Source: Bacteroidota bacterium (GTDB lineage Bacteria; Bacteroidota; Bacteroidia; Sphingobacteriales; Sphingobacteriaceae). From it: 38,385 bases of DNA. The notes below the pieces were generated by a model. It did not search any database, had not been told where the DNA came from, and worked only from the letters and a program-made list of their open reading frames with translations. The position numbers and the translations under genes are program-made. The stretch spans positions 1-38,385 of the forward strand of contig JABDEQ010000016.1 in NCBI GenBank assembly GCA_013286985.1. Reading direction: 5' to 3'. This document shows, piece after piece, positions 16,638-23,304 of this stretch. The first letter of the stretch is position 1, and each line of letters starts with the position of its first letter.

Positions 16638-17275
16638 AAATTGTATTAAAGCTACTGTGGTATTTTGCTTTTTTATGGGTGGCAATGTTATGCATTGGTG
16701 TTTTTGTACTGTATAGCGGTTTTTTTAAAATTCACAATGAATTTTTAACCATCAAACAGACTGCTGTTAAAACGGGCTGGTATTTGCCGGCCTTTTATTG
16801 CCATATTATTGGGAGCAGTTTGATACTGTTTGCAGGCTTTTTCCAATTCTCCAAAAAGGTTTACAATAACCGGCCGTTGCACAGGGTCCTGGGTAAATTA
16901 TATGTGTTTGGCGTCCTGTTTTTTTCGGCACCGGGAGCATATGTGATGACTTTATTTGTGAACCGCGGCAGCTGGGTATTTTCCTCGTTTTTTATACAGA
17001 ACACGCTATGGGTAGTTTTTACGCTTTCGGCATGGCTGCTTATAAAAAACGGCAAGGTAAACAGCCATGTTTACATGATGCGCAGGAGCTATGCCCTTGC
17101 CTTTGCAGCGGTAACCCTGCGGTTTTATATCTGGACTTTAACTGTTTTTGGTAACGGGGTAGACTTTGCCAACAATTATATCATCATCGCATTTTTAAGC
17201 TGGGTGCCCAACCTGCTGGTAGCAGAGCTGATTAACTACTATGATACGAAACGAATTTCACCAATTGGATCATAA
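16634..17275 (+). CDS. DUF2306 family membrane protein
   Basis: 213 residues with about six membrane segments. LHRVLGKLYVFGVLF (about 82-96) and HVYMMRRSYALAFAAVTLR (about 143-161) match the DUF2306 pattern of conserved His and Arg residues near membrane borders. The function is unknown; resemblance to b-type cytochrome folds is only suggestive. It overlaps the WG-repeat gene by four bases (ATGA). Its last codons form the left arm of a strong hairpin. Confidence 0.75.
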   Translation: MKIVLKLLWYFAFLWVAMLCIGVFVLYSGFFKIHNEFLTIKQTAVKTGWYLPAFYCHIIGSSLILFAGFFQFSKKVYNNRPLHRVLGKLYVFGVLFFSAPGAYVMTLFVNRGSWVFSSFFIQNTLWVVFTLSAWLLIKNGKVNSHVYMMRRSYALAFAAVTLRFYIWTLTVFGNGVDFANNYIIIAFLSWVPNLLVAELINYYDTKRISPIGS

Positions 17276-17289
17276 TCCAATTGGTGAAA
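17256..17289. terminator. Bidirectional terminator overlapping the DUF2306 stop codon
   Basis: A perfect 15-base stem (TTTCACCAATTGGAT with its complement) and a CATA loop. The stop codon is inside the structure (17273-17275). On the plus strand AAAACTGTTTTT follows; on the minus strand it lies just after the peroxiredoxin-like stop. It separates convergent operons. Confidence 0.75.
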
Positions 17290-17297
17290 ACTGTTTT

Positions 17298-17876
17298 TCA
17301 CAATACCGCCATTATTGAATTTACCGATGCTCTTTTTGTATAGTCCTTATCAAAATGCACATAGATAATTTTTCCAGATTGATCAATAACATAAGTAGCC
17401 GGAACAGGTAGTACGTGGTCGGTGTTACCGTTGTTCTTTTCAAGGTCAACGCCATAATTTTTAAGTTTCCCCAACAGTTCGGCATCTACAGTGTAGTTAA
17501 CCTGGTAAGCTTTCATAATGGTATAACCTTTATCCTGTATAATTGAAAACGAGGCATGGGTTTTATCAATAGTTTTATTGATATTTTCGCTTGTTTCGGG
17601 CGTTACGCCAACTACGTAAGCGCCTTTGCCGGTTAGCAGCTGTAATGAATCCTGCAATTCTTTAATTTGTTTGTTGCAGTAAGGGCACCACTGTCCACGG
17701 TAAAAAAACAAAACCACCGCTTTATGCGATTTAAGCAGACTTTTAAGACTTAGCACTTTGCCGGTATTATCAACCGCGGTAAATTTGGGGGCCATGTCGC
17801 CGGTTTTAAGACCGGTTTGTGCAAACAGGTTTAGGGTTAAAAACAAGCAGCCTGCAATTAGTAAATACTTTTTCAT
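17298..17876 (-). CDS. Secreted peroxiredoxin-like (AhpC/TSA) protein
   Basis: 192 residues from the ATG at 17876. An upstream in-frame start would add 25 residues and bury the signal peptide, so it is rejected. After the signal peptide (about 1-20, FAQ) comes a thioredoxin-fold domain with FFYRGQWCPYC (Cys64-Pro-Tyr-Cys67), typical of the AhpC/TSA-like peroxiredoxin-like group. It probably reduces peroxide or acts as a thiol oxidoreductase in the periplasm. It is the last gene after the methionine-rich peptide and shares its sigma-type promoter, with a weak hairpin between that could lower its expression. Confidence 0.85.
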   Translation of the reverse strand: MKKYLLIAGCLFLTLNLFAQTGLKTGDMAPKFTAVDNTGKVLSLKSLLKSHKAVVLFFYRGQWCPYCNKQIKELQDSLQLLTGKGAYVVGVTPETSENINKTIDKTHASFSIIQDKGYTIMKAYQVNYTVDAELLGKLKNYGVDLEKNNGNTDHVLPVPATYVIDQSGKIIYVHFDKDYTKRASVNSIMAVL

Positions 17877-17908
17877 AATATCCTTTTTATAAATTTTAAT
17901 TAAATAAG

Positions 17909-17930
17909 AAAGGGGAAAATCTCCCCCTTC
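17909..17930 (-). terminator. Weak hairpin between MxKDx and peroxiredoxin-like genes
   Basis: AAGGGG (17910-17915) pairs with CCCCTT (17924-17929). On the minus strand a T-rich stretch follows. It may partly stop transcription, letting the small peptide be made in excess over the enzyme downstream. Confidence 0.4.
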
Positions 17931-17947
17931 CGTCAAAACAAAACAAC

Positions 17948-18235
17948 TCACATTTTACTTGCAGTGTCTTTCGACATCTTTTTCTTACTCATTTTCGAAG
18001 CTGGCGCTTTTGAAGTCTTCTTAGTAGCCGTTTTTGAGTCAGACATTTTGCCCATTTTGTCTTTGCTCATTTTATCACTGGCCATCTTATCACTTGCCAT
18101 TTTGTCCTTAGCCATTTGGCCGGTATCGCTAACGGCAGTGGCAGGTAAATGACTAACTGTTTTTGCCTGTACATTAAGGCTTAAAATAACCACAACGGCA
18201 GTCGCTATGATTGCTCCAGAAAAAATTGATTTCAT
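17948..18235 (-). CDS. Secreted methionine/lysine-rich MxKDx-repeat peptide
   Basis: 95 residues: a clear signal peptide (about 1-24, ending VQA) and a mature part of about 71 residues made mostly of Lys, Met, Ser, Asp and Ala. Five-residue units MAKDK, MASDK, MASDK and MSKDK follow each other, matching the pentapeptide MxKDx repeat family. Nine of about 71 mature residues are Met and there is no Cys. Methionine-rich periplasmic peptides such as MrpX of Azospira suillum are sacrificial targets of hypochlorite, repaired by a YedY/MsrP enzyme. An ECF-type promoter (18272-18300) lies 36 bases before the ATG. The scavenging role is inferred from context. Confidence 0.8.
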   Translation of the reverse strand: MKSIFSGAIIATAVVVILSLNVQAKTVSHLPATAVSDTGQMAKDKMASDKMASDKMSKDKMGKMSDSKTATKKTSKAPASKMSKKKMSKDTASKM

Positions 18236-18271
18236 TACTTTGTTCTTTTAGTTTTTAACTGATATTTCCGG

Positions 18272-18300
18272 CTTAGTCGGCCCAAGTCTGCAAACCTTAC
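18272..18300 (-). promoter_or_regulatory. ECF sigma promoter of the MxKDx gene
   Basis: On the minus strand GTAAGG (18300-18295), 14 bases, then CCGACTAAG (18280-18272). The same boxes with the same 14-base spacing precede the sigma gene and the DUF1223 gene. Confidence 0.7.
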
Positions 18301-18308
18301 AAAGTATT

Positions 18309-18602
18309 TTATTTATTTAATTCTTCCTCGATGCGCTCTTGTAACTCATTTTTAAATTTTTCGTCGAGCCTCGCTCCCGGTTTCATGGCGTCGCGAAAAA
18401 GCGCTTGTACCATTTCATTTATCATCCGGCTTTGCTTTTTATAGATACGGCAAAATGAGCATCCATATAAATGGATATGCAGCTCAATCGTCTCCCTAAA
18501 GCTAAGCCTTGAGGTAGCTTTTTTATCTATCAAAAAGGTAGCCTGTTTACAGTTATATATAATTTTCTTCAAATAGCCCATGATTATGTGGTTTAAATCC
18601 AA
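18309..18602 (-). CDS. Zinc-type anti-sigma factor
   Basis: 97 residues with the pattern of ZAS (zf-HC2-like) anti-sigma factors: NCKQAT(F/L)LIDKK near the start and H-x3-C-x2-C (His44, Cys48, Cys51) in HIHLYGCSFC. No membrane segment is present, so it is a small cytoplasmic, possibly redox-sensitive, anti-sigma factor. It overlaps the 3' end of the ECF sigma gene by 10 bases from this start (ATG at 18602); a start at 18581 is also possible. It should hold the sigma factor inactive until zinc loss or thiol oxidation. It is not a NrsF (DUF1109) homologue. Confidence 0.75.
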   Translation of the reverse strand: MDLNHIIMGYLKKIIYNCKQATFLIDKKATSRLSFRETIELHIHLYGCSFCRIYKKQSRMINEMVQALFRDAMKPGARLDEKFKNELQERIEEELNK

Positions 18603-19147
18603 TTTTTCTGAAGGCAGGCCCTCAAGTTTAATTTAGCCCGGTGAATAATTACCCAAAAGTTTGATGCAGTAACCTTTAATTCGGCACAAATAGTATCGGT
18701 AGGCTCCTCGTCAATGTGTTTCATGGTAAAAACGGCTATCCATAATGCCGGTAATTTTTCCATGCATTTTTTAAGAATACTATCAAACTCTTTGTTAACC
18801 AAATGATCTTTATCTTCAATACCAAATTCTTTTGGCCCGTGTTCGGCAACCCAATGTCCATCCTCCTCAAAAAAATCATGCTGCTCCTCTTCGGCTTTTT
18901 GTACCTCAATATTTTTCAATCCTGATGATTTTTTGCGGTAAACATCAATAATCTTATTTCTAAGAATGGCCGTGAGCCACGTTCGTTCGGAACTTTTACC
19001 TTCAAAGCCTGCAACTTTTTCTAATGCGGCTAAAAAGGTTTCCTGTACCAGGTCTTTCGCTTGCTCTTCATCATTAACACGGGTTATAGCGTAAGCATAC
19101 AGATAGTCGGCATGGGTAGCAACCCATTGATGGGGGTTTAAAATCAT
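18593..19147 (-). CDS. ECF-family RNA polymerase sigma factor
   Basis: 184 residues. Region 2 is visible at about 12-78 (YLYAYAITRVNDEEQAKDLV and RTWLTAILRNKIIDVYRKK). An acidic linker (about 80-118) separates it from region 4 (about 125-184) with LPALWIAVFTMKHI and the recognition helix VTASNFWVIIHRAK. It is followed by an overlapping anti-sigma gene, the usual pairing. A GTAAGG-N14-ACGACTAAC promoter lies 46 bases before its ATG, suggesting autoregulation. The same boxes precede the MxKDx and DUF1223 genes. Confidence 0.93.
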   Translation of the reverse strand: MILNPHQWVATHADYLYAYAITRVNDEEQAKDLVQETFLAALEKVAGFEGKSSERTWLTAILRNKIIDVYRKKSSGLKNIEVQKAEEEQHDFFEEDGHWVAEHGPKEFGIEDKDHLVNKEFDSILKKCMEKLPALWIAVFTMKHIDEEPTDTICAELKVTASNFWVIIHRAKLNLRACLQKNWI

Positions 19148-19193
19148 AACAGAAATTGTACTATTAAATGTAATTACATCAAATGCATTACCG

Positions 19194-19222
19194 GTTAGTC
19201 GTTAACAACTATAAAACCTTAC
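19194..19222 (-). promoter_or_regulatory. ECF sigma promoter of the sigma gene (autoregulation)
   Basis: On the minus strand GTAAGG (19222-19217), 14 bases, then ACGACTAAC (19202-19194). It shares the core CGACTAA and the exact spacing with the two other copies at 18272-18300 and 19304-19332. Confidence 0.65.
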
Positions 19223-19303
19223 AATAAAAATGATACTAATTGATACAAGTTTGTACAAGTTGATTCAATCCATTTTATCAAAATAAAAACTTTTACTTTT
19301 ATC

Positions 19304-19332
19304 GTAAGGAATTGATTGCTGCCCCGACTAAG
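19304..19332 (+). promoter_or_regulatory. ECF sigma promoter of the DUF1223 gene
   Basis: GTAAGG (19304-19309), 14 bases, then CCGACTAAG (19324-19332), 33 bases before the ATG at 19366. Both boxes are identical to those before the MxKDx gene. Confidence 0.7.
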
Positions 19333-19365
19333 TCAATAAAGACCATAAATTTAACTCAATAAATT

Positions 19366-20175
19366 ATGAGAGCCATTAAAATATCTATCCTCGCTGCTTT
19401 TTTATTAATTACAGCTTTGGGCACAACCGCATTTATAAAAGCAAAACATGTTGCCAAACCAGGCGCTGATGATAAAGGATTTATCATTATTGAACTATTT
19501 ACCTCCGAGGGTTGTTCAAGCTGCCCTCCTGCCGACGATCTGGTGGCGAAAATTGAGAAAGAAAATACCGGTAAACCTGTTTACATATTGGCTTACCATG
19601 TTGATTACTGGAATCGTTTAGGCTGGAAAGATCAATTTAGCAGTGCCGATTTTTCGAAGAGACAAAATGATTATGCCAATTATTTGCATCTGCAATCGGT
19701 ATACACCCCGCAAATTGTGGTGAACGGTAAAACCGAATTTGTAGGATCGGAAGAAGGTACTCTGCGTAATGCTATTAAAGCCAATCTTCAGAAATCCGCA
19801 TCTGCGCAAATAACTTTAAACGTTTCGAATGCTGACCAAAAACATGCTGATTTAAAATATACTGCCGAAGGCGCCGATAAAAACACCGTTCTGTTAATTG
19901 CCGTTTTGCAAAAAAACGCGCAAACCAAAGTATTGAGCGGCGAAAATGGTGGCCATACCTTATCGCACGTTCAAATAGTCCGCAAATTGCAGGAGGTAAA
20001 ACTTAATGGAAACAGCGGCACAGTAAAGGTATCCCTTCCTACCGGCTTCGACTCTAAAAGCTGGGAAATTATAGGCTTTTTACAAAACACCTCAACCGGT
20101 ATTATCCCTGCCGCAGCAAGAGTTTCATTCCCCACAGAAGTAAGCACTTCTGCAATGGTAAAAAGTTCTAAATAA
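19366..20175 (+). CDS. DUF1223 family secreted thioredoxin-like protein
   Basis: 269 residues with an N-terminal signal or anchor (about 1-24). The DUF1223 hallmarks are clear: IIELFTSEGCSSCPPADD (Cys50-Ser-Ser-Cys53), YHVDYWNRLGWKDQF and the cis-Pro-like VYTPQIVVNGK. The fold is thioredoxin-like and the CSSC pair suggests a periplasmic disulfide or thiol redox role; no substrate is known. It is divergent from the sigma gene and has its own copy of the ECF promoter. The cytochrome b and molybdoenzyme genes start 92 bases downstream with no clear terminator between, so they may be read from the same promoter. Confidence 0.88.
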   Translation: MRAIKISILAAFLLITALGTTAFIKAKHVAKPGADDKGFIIIELFTSEGCSSCPPADDLVAKIEKENTGKPVYILAYHVDYWNRLGWKDQFSSADFSKRQNDYANYLHLQSVYTPQIVVNGKTEFVGSEEGTLRNAIKANLQKSASAQITLNVSNADQKHADLKYTAEGADKNTVLLIAVLQKNAQTKVLSGENGGHTLSHVQIVRKLQEVKLNGNSGTVKVSLPTGFDSKSWEIIGFLQNTSTGIIPAAARVSFPTEVSTSAMVKSSK

Positions 20176-20232
20176 TAAATCGCTAATTTTAACTAAATAT
20201 TTATCCGGTTACTTTACGTAAGTAAGGTGACT

Positions 20233-20250
20233 GGATATCTCATGATATCC
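20233..20250. promoter_or_regulatory. Palindrome before the cytochrome b gene
   Basis: GGATATC and GATATCC, perfect 7-base arms around TCAT, end 17 bases before the ATG at 20268. It lacks a T run and is more likely an operator or leader structure than a terminator. Confidence 0.4.
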
Positions 20251-20267
20251 TGCCTCAATAATTAATC

Positions 20268-20975
20268 ATGAAAGTTATAAAAGAAAAACATTCTTTGGCC
20301 ATGCGCTGGTGCCATTGGGTAAACTTCCCGATACTGACCATTATGATATGGAGCGGCATGCTGATCTATTGGGCCAATGATGAATATTATGTCAGGATAT
20401 TCGGTCATACTTACTTCCGCTTCTTTCCTGATTGGTTTTATAATACGCTAAAAATTCCGCACCGTTTATCTGAGGGTATGGCCTTCCACTTTCTGTTTAT
20501 GTGGTTTTTTACCCTTAACGGCATATTGTATTTTATTTATACCATCATTTCGGGCGATTGGCGCGAATTGGTACCCAGGAAAAACTCGTTTAAAGAAGCT
20601 TTTTTAGTATTGCTACATGATTTGCACATCCGCAAAATGGCGCCTCCTCAAAACAAATACAACGCCGCGCAACGAATTGCCTACAGCGCAATTATTATAA
20701 TGGGCTTTGGCTCGGTAATTACCGGCCTGGCTATTTATAAACCCGTACAATTTTACTATTTAACGTGGATTTGTGGTGGCTATCATTTTGCCCGGATATT
20801 ACATTTTTTATTAACGCTTGGCTACGTTTTCTTTTTTGTGATCCATATTGTGCAGGTAATACTGGCCGGATGGAATAATTTCAGATCGGTTATATCGGGT
20901 TTTGAAGTTATTAATGAAACTCCTAAACCGGCTATTGAAACAACTAATACCGATAACGATGAGCATGCCGAATAA
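20268..20975 (+). CDS. YedZ-like / cytochrome b561-type membrane cytochrome
   Basis: 235 residues with four or five membrane segments and His residues placed for haem b: His8 and His16 in KHSLAMRWCHWVNF, and further His in FHFLFMWF and in the last helices (HFARILHF, VIHIVQ). It belongs to the b-type family that includes the hydrogenase cytochrome b and formate dehydrogenase gamma subunits. It overlaps the start of a Tat-exported molybdoenzyme gene, so it is probably that enzyme's electron donor from the quinone pool, as YedZ/MsrQ is for YedY/MsrP. It is not a close YedZ homologue by reading; the analogy rests on fold and pairing. Confidence 0.82.
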   Translation: MKVIKEKHSLAMRWCHWVNFPILTIMIWSGMLIYWANDEYYVRIFGHTYFRFFPDWFYNTLKIPHRLSEGMAFHFLFMWFFTLNGILYFIYTIISGDWRELVPRKNSFKEAFLVLLHDLHIRKMAPPQNKYNAAQRIAYSAIIIMGFGSVITGLAIYKPVQFYYLTWICGGYHFARILHFLLTLGYVFFFVIHIVQVILAGWNNFRSVISGFEVINETPKPAIETTNTDNDEHAE

Positions 20976-21747
20976 AAAGCCAAAAAAAGAGCTCACTATT
21001 GAGCAGAAAATAAACAGGCGCAATTTTATTTCCTTTTCTGCATTTACGGTATTAGCTGTTGGGGCATTTGAAGGATGGGAGTGGCTCTACAAATCGCCAC
21101 AGGAAGCTGCAGGCATTACTGCCGGTGCACGTAAGCCCTTACGCCGGGCGCTTAATAAAACCGAATTGTTTTTCAGGCGCACATTTAGTGATAATCACCT
21201 GGTAAAAACCTACCCAAAATCAATGGCAGCCAAGCGTGTAAGGGTTAACAGCGACATCGGTGTTGAGGCCGCAAAAAAGTTTGATCCGGCTACATGGAAG
21301 CTACAGGTAAATAAAAAGGGTGGCGAAGTGCTCCAGGTTTCCTTACAGGAACTGATGACCCTACCCAAAACAGAAATTATTTATGATTTTAAATGCGTAG
21401 AGGGATGGGACCAGATATCACACTGGGGAGGCGTAAAGTTCAAAGATTTTATAGAGCATTATCAACTGGGCGATTATACCAAAATGCAATATGTTGGCAT
21501 GGAAACACCCGACAAGGCCTATTATGTAGGCATTGATATGCCCAGCGCCATGCACCCTCAAACCCTGCTGGCTTATGAAATGAATGATAAATTATTGCCT
21601 CTTGAAAACGGCGCCCCATTAAGACTGATCATTCCGGTGAAGTATGGCATCAAAAATTTAAAACGGATAGGCTCCATTACTTTTAGCAACAGCCGCCCGC
21701 ATGATTATTGGGCCGAGCAGGGATATGATTATTATTCGGGGTTGTAA
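20959..21747 (+). CDS. Tat-exported molybdopterin-dependent oxidoreductase, YedY/MsrP-like
   Basis: 262 residues from the ATG at 20959 (another ATG lies at 20965), overlapping the cytochrome gene by 17 bases. A twin-arginine signal (Arg20-Arg21-Asn-Phe plus a hydrophobic stretch) predicts export with folded cofactor. The sulfite-oxidase-fold domain shows the cofactor Cys in FKCVEGW (Cys146), then HWGGVKF, PLRLIIPVKYGIKNLK and the late DYWAEQGYDYY. Such enzymes include YedY/MsrP, which repairs methionine sulfoxide in periplasmic proteins using electrons from a membrane b-haem protein. Substrate is inferred. The modABC importer upstream could supply molybdenum. Confidence 0.87.
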   Translation: MSMPNKKPKKELTIEQKINRRNFISFSAFTVLAVGAFEGWEWLYKSPQEAAGITAGARKPLRRALNKTELFFRRTFSDNHLVKTYPKSMAAKRVRVNSDIGVEAAKKFDPATWKLQVNKKGGEVLQVSLQELMTLPKTEIIYDFKCVEGWDQISHWGGVKFKDFIEHYQLGDYTKMQYVGMETPDKAYYVGIDMPSAMHPQTLLAYEMNDKLLPLENGAPLRLIIPVKYGIKNLKRIGSITFSNSRPHDYWAEQGYDYYSGL

Positions 21748-21866
21748 GTTTAATAAGGCTATTAACGGTAAATGATAAAAGATCGTTCTTTTCTGTGACG
21801 TAACAAACACGTAAGTTTTGCCTTTTTCTTTCACATGTTACCTGATTATTTGCATATTGCGCGGAT

Positions 21867-23237
21867 ATGCCGGTAGAGAAACTGCCTTTTAAAAAACAAA
21901 TTTCTTATGCCTGCGGGATGATAGGCTGGAGCATTATGACCAATATTATTATTGTGATGCTGCCCTATTTTTACCTGCCGCCATCGGGCTCCGGACTAAC
22001 GCCCTTTGTACCACAATTGCTTTTGTTTGGGGTGCTTAATATTATGTCGGTTATTGCAGCATCAGGGAGATTGGTTGATGCCTTTTTTGATCCTTTTATA
22101 GCCTCGTTAAGCGACAAAACCAACAATGCTAAAGGGCGTCGGATTCCTTTTATGAAATGGGCCATTTTGCCGGCGGTTATTTTTTGCGGCTTAACCTTTT
22201 GCCCGCTTACCAGGGCCGAAAGCCTGCATAATGCATTTTGGCTGGCACTTACATTGATCTGCTTTTTTATGGGTGCCACCACTTACATTATCCCCTATAA
22301 TGCGCTGCTGCCCGAGCTTACCGATACTGCCGCGGAAAAGGTAAAACTATCTTCTTTTCAACAAGTTGGTTTTGTAATAGGGATAATAATAGCCGCGCTG
22401 GTAAATAATTATGCAGACCTGGTTCAAAAAATTTTCCACGTACCTAATCGCGATGACGCAGTTCAATACACCATTTGGGGATTGTGCATTTTTGCCGGGC
22501 TAGTGATGTTGATACCCGTAGTTGCCATTGACGAGCGGAAATATCTTGCAAGCAAAAAGCCATCGCATTTACCAGTGTGGCAAGCTATACGCAAAACCTT
22601 TAGCCACCGAAATTTTAAATATTACCTGATCTCCGATTTTTCGTTTTACATGGCTTTGAGTATTATTTCAAGCGGTTTACTATTTTTTGTAACTGTATTG
22701 CTTCGCTTACCCGAATCAATGGGTGGCTTATTGATGCTTACCATGGTACTGGGATCCTTAATCTTTTATCCGCTCATTAATTATGTTTCCAAAAAATATG
22801 GTAAAAAGCCATTGGTGCTATTTTCCTTTGGCCTGCTGAGCCTCATATTTGCGATGATTTATTTTTTAGGCCGATTCCCTGTTTCGGCCAAAGTGCAGGT
22901 TTACACCCTGGTGCTTTGCGCAGCATTTCCGCTAGCGGCGCTGGGTATATTGCCTAATGCCATATTAGCCGAGATTGCCGAAAAAGATGCCAACGCAACC
23001 GGCGAAAATCGTGAGGGGATGTTTTTTGCAGTAAAATATCTGTTTGTAAAGCTGGGCCAAACGTTGGGTATTGCGCTGTTTGCATTCTTAACCGTTTATG
23101 GCAAAGATCCGGGGCATGACCTTGGCCTCCGGCTTAATGGAATCTGTGGTTTTGTGCTTTGTTTGGTAGCATTCATTTTCTTCACCCGTTTCCGGGAGAA
23201 AAAACCGCGGGTGAGGAAAGTTGGCAGTTTACAGTAG
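21867..23237 (+). CDS. GPH-family (MelB-like) cation symporter, MFS
   Basis: 456 residues with about twelve membrane segments. SGRLVDAFFDPFIASLSD and GRRIPFMKW near the N-terminus, plus YNALLPELT, are typical of the glycoside-pentoside-hexuronide:cation symporter family. The transported compound cannot be read from sequence. In Rhodobacter a GPH-family gene lies beside the DUF1365 and COG2907 genes of the sigma-E/ChrR regulon, as here, which hints at a role linked to the lipid cluster rather than sugar uptake. It converges on the CFA synthase gene. Confidence 0.85.
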   Translation: MPVEKLPFKKQISYACGMIGWSIMTNIIIVMLPYFYLPPSGSGLTPFVPQLLLFGVLNIMSVIAASGRLVDAFFDPFIASLSDKTNNAKGRRIPFMKWAILPAVIFCGLTFCPLTRAESLHNAFWLALTLICFFMGATTYIIPYNALLPELTDTAAEKVKLSSFQQVGFVIGIIIAALVNNYADLVQKIFHVPNRDDAVQYTIWGLCIFAGLVMLIPVVAIDERKYLASKKPSHLPVWQAIRKTFSHRNFKYYLISDFSFYMALSIISSGLLFFVTVLLRLPESMGGLLMLTMVLGSLIFYPLINYVSKKYGKKPLVLFSFGLLSLIFAMIYFLGRFPVSAKVQVYTLVLCAAFPLAALGILPNAILAEIAEKDANATGENREGMFFAVKYLFVKLGQTLGIALFAFLTVYGKDPGHDLGLRLNGICGFVLCLVAFIFFTRFREKKPRVRKVGSLQ

Positions 23238-23304
23238 GCAATTTGCAATGGCCAGGTATCTGGCATTTGAATTACTGCCCGCTGCAAACTGGCAACTGCA
23301 AACT
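23226..23304. repeat. Palindromic repeat spanning two convergent gene ends
   Basis: A left arm (23226-23247) and right arm (23283-23304), related to the common AGTTTGCAGTTGCCAGTTTGCA word, pair imperfectly around an inner hairpin GCCAG/CTGGC (23251-23264). The arms overlap the last codons of the symporter and the stop of the CFA synthase gene. It probably serves as a shared terminator. Confidence 0.6.

Noticed and set aside
17877..17951. N-terminal extension of the peroxiredoxin-like protein
   Set aside because: It would precede a clear signal peptide and reaches into the end of the MxKDx gene; the ATG at 17876 is preferred.
20222..20250. Fourth ECF-type promoter before the cytochrome b gene
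   Set aside because: A GTAAGG is present but the bases 14 positions later read ATGATATCC, not CGACTAA.
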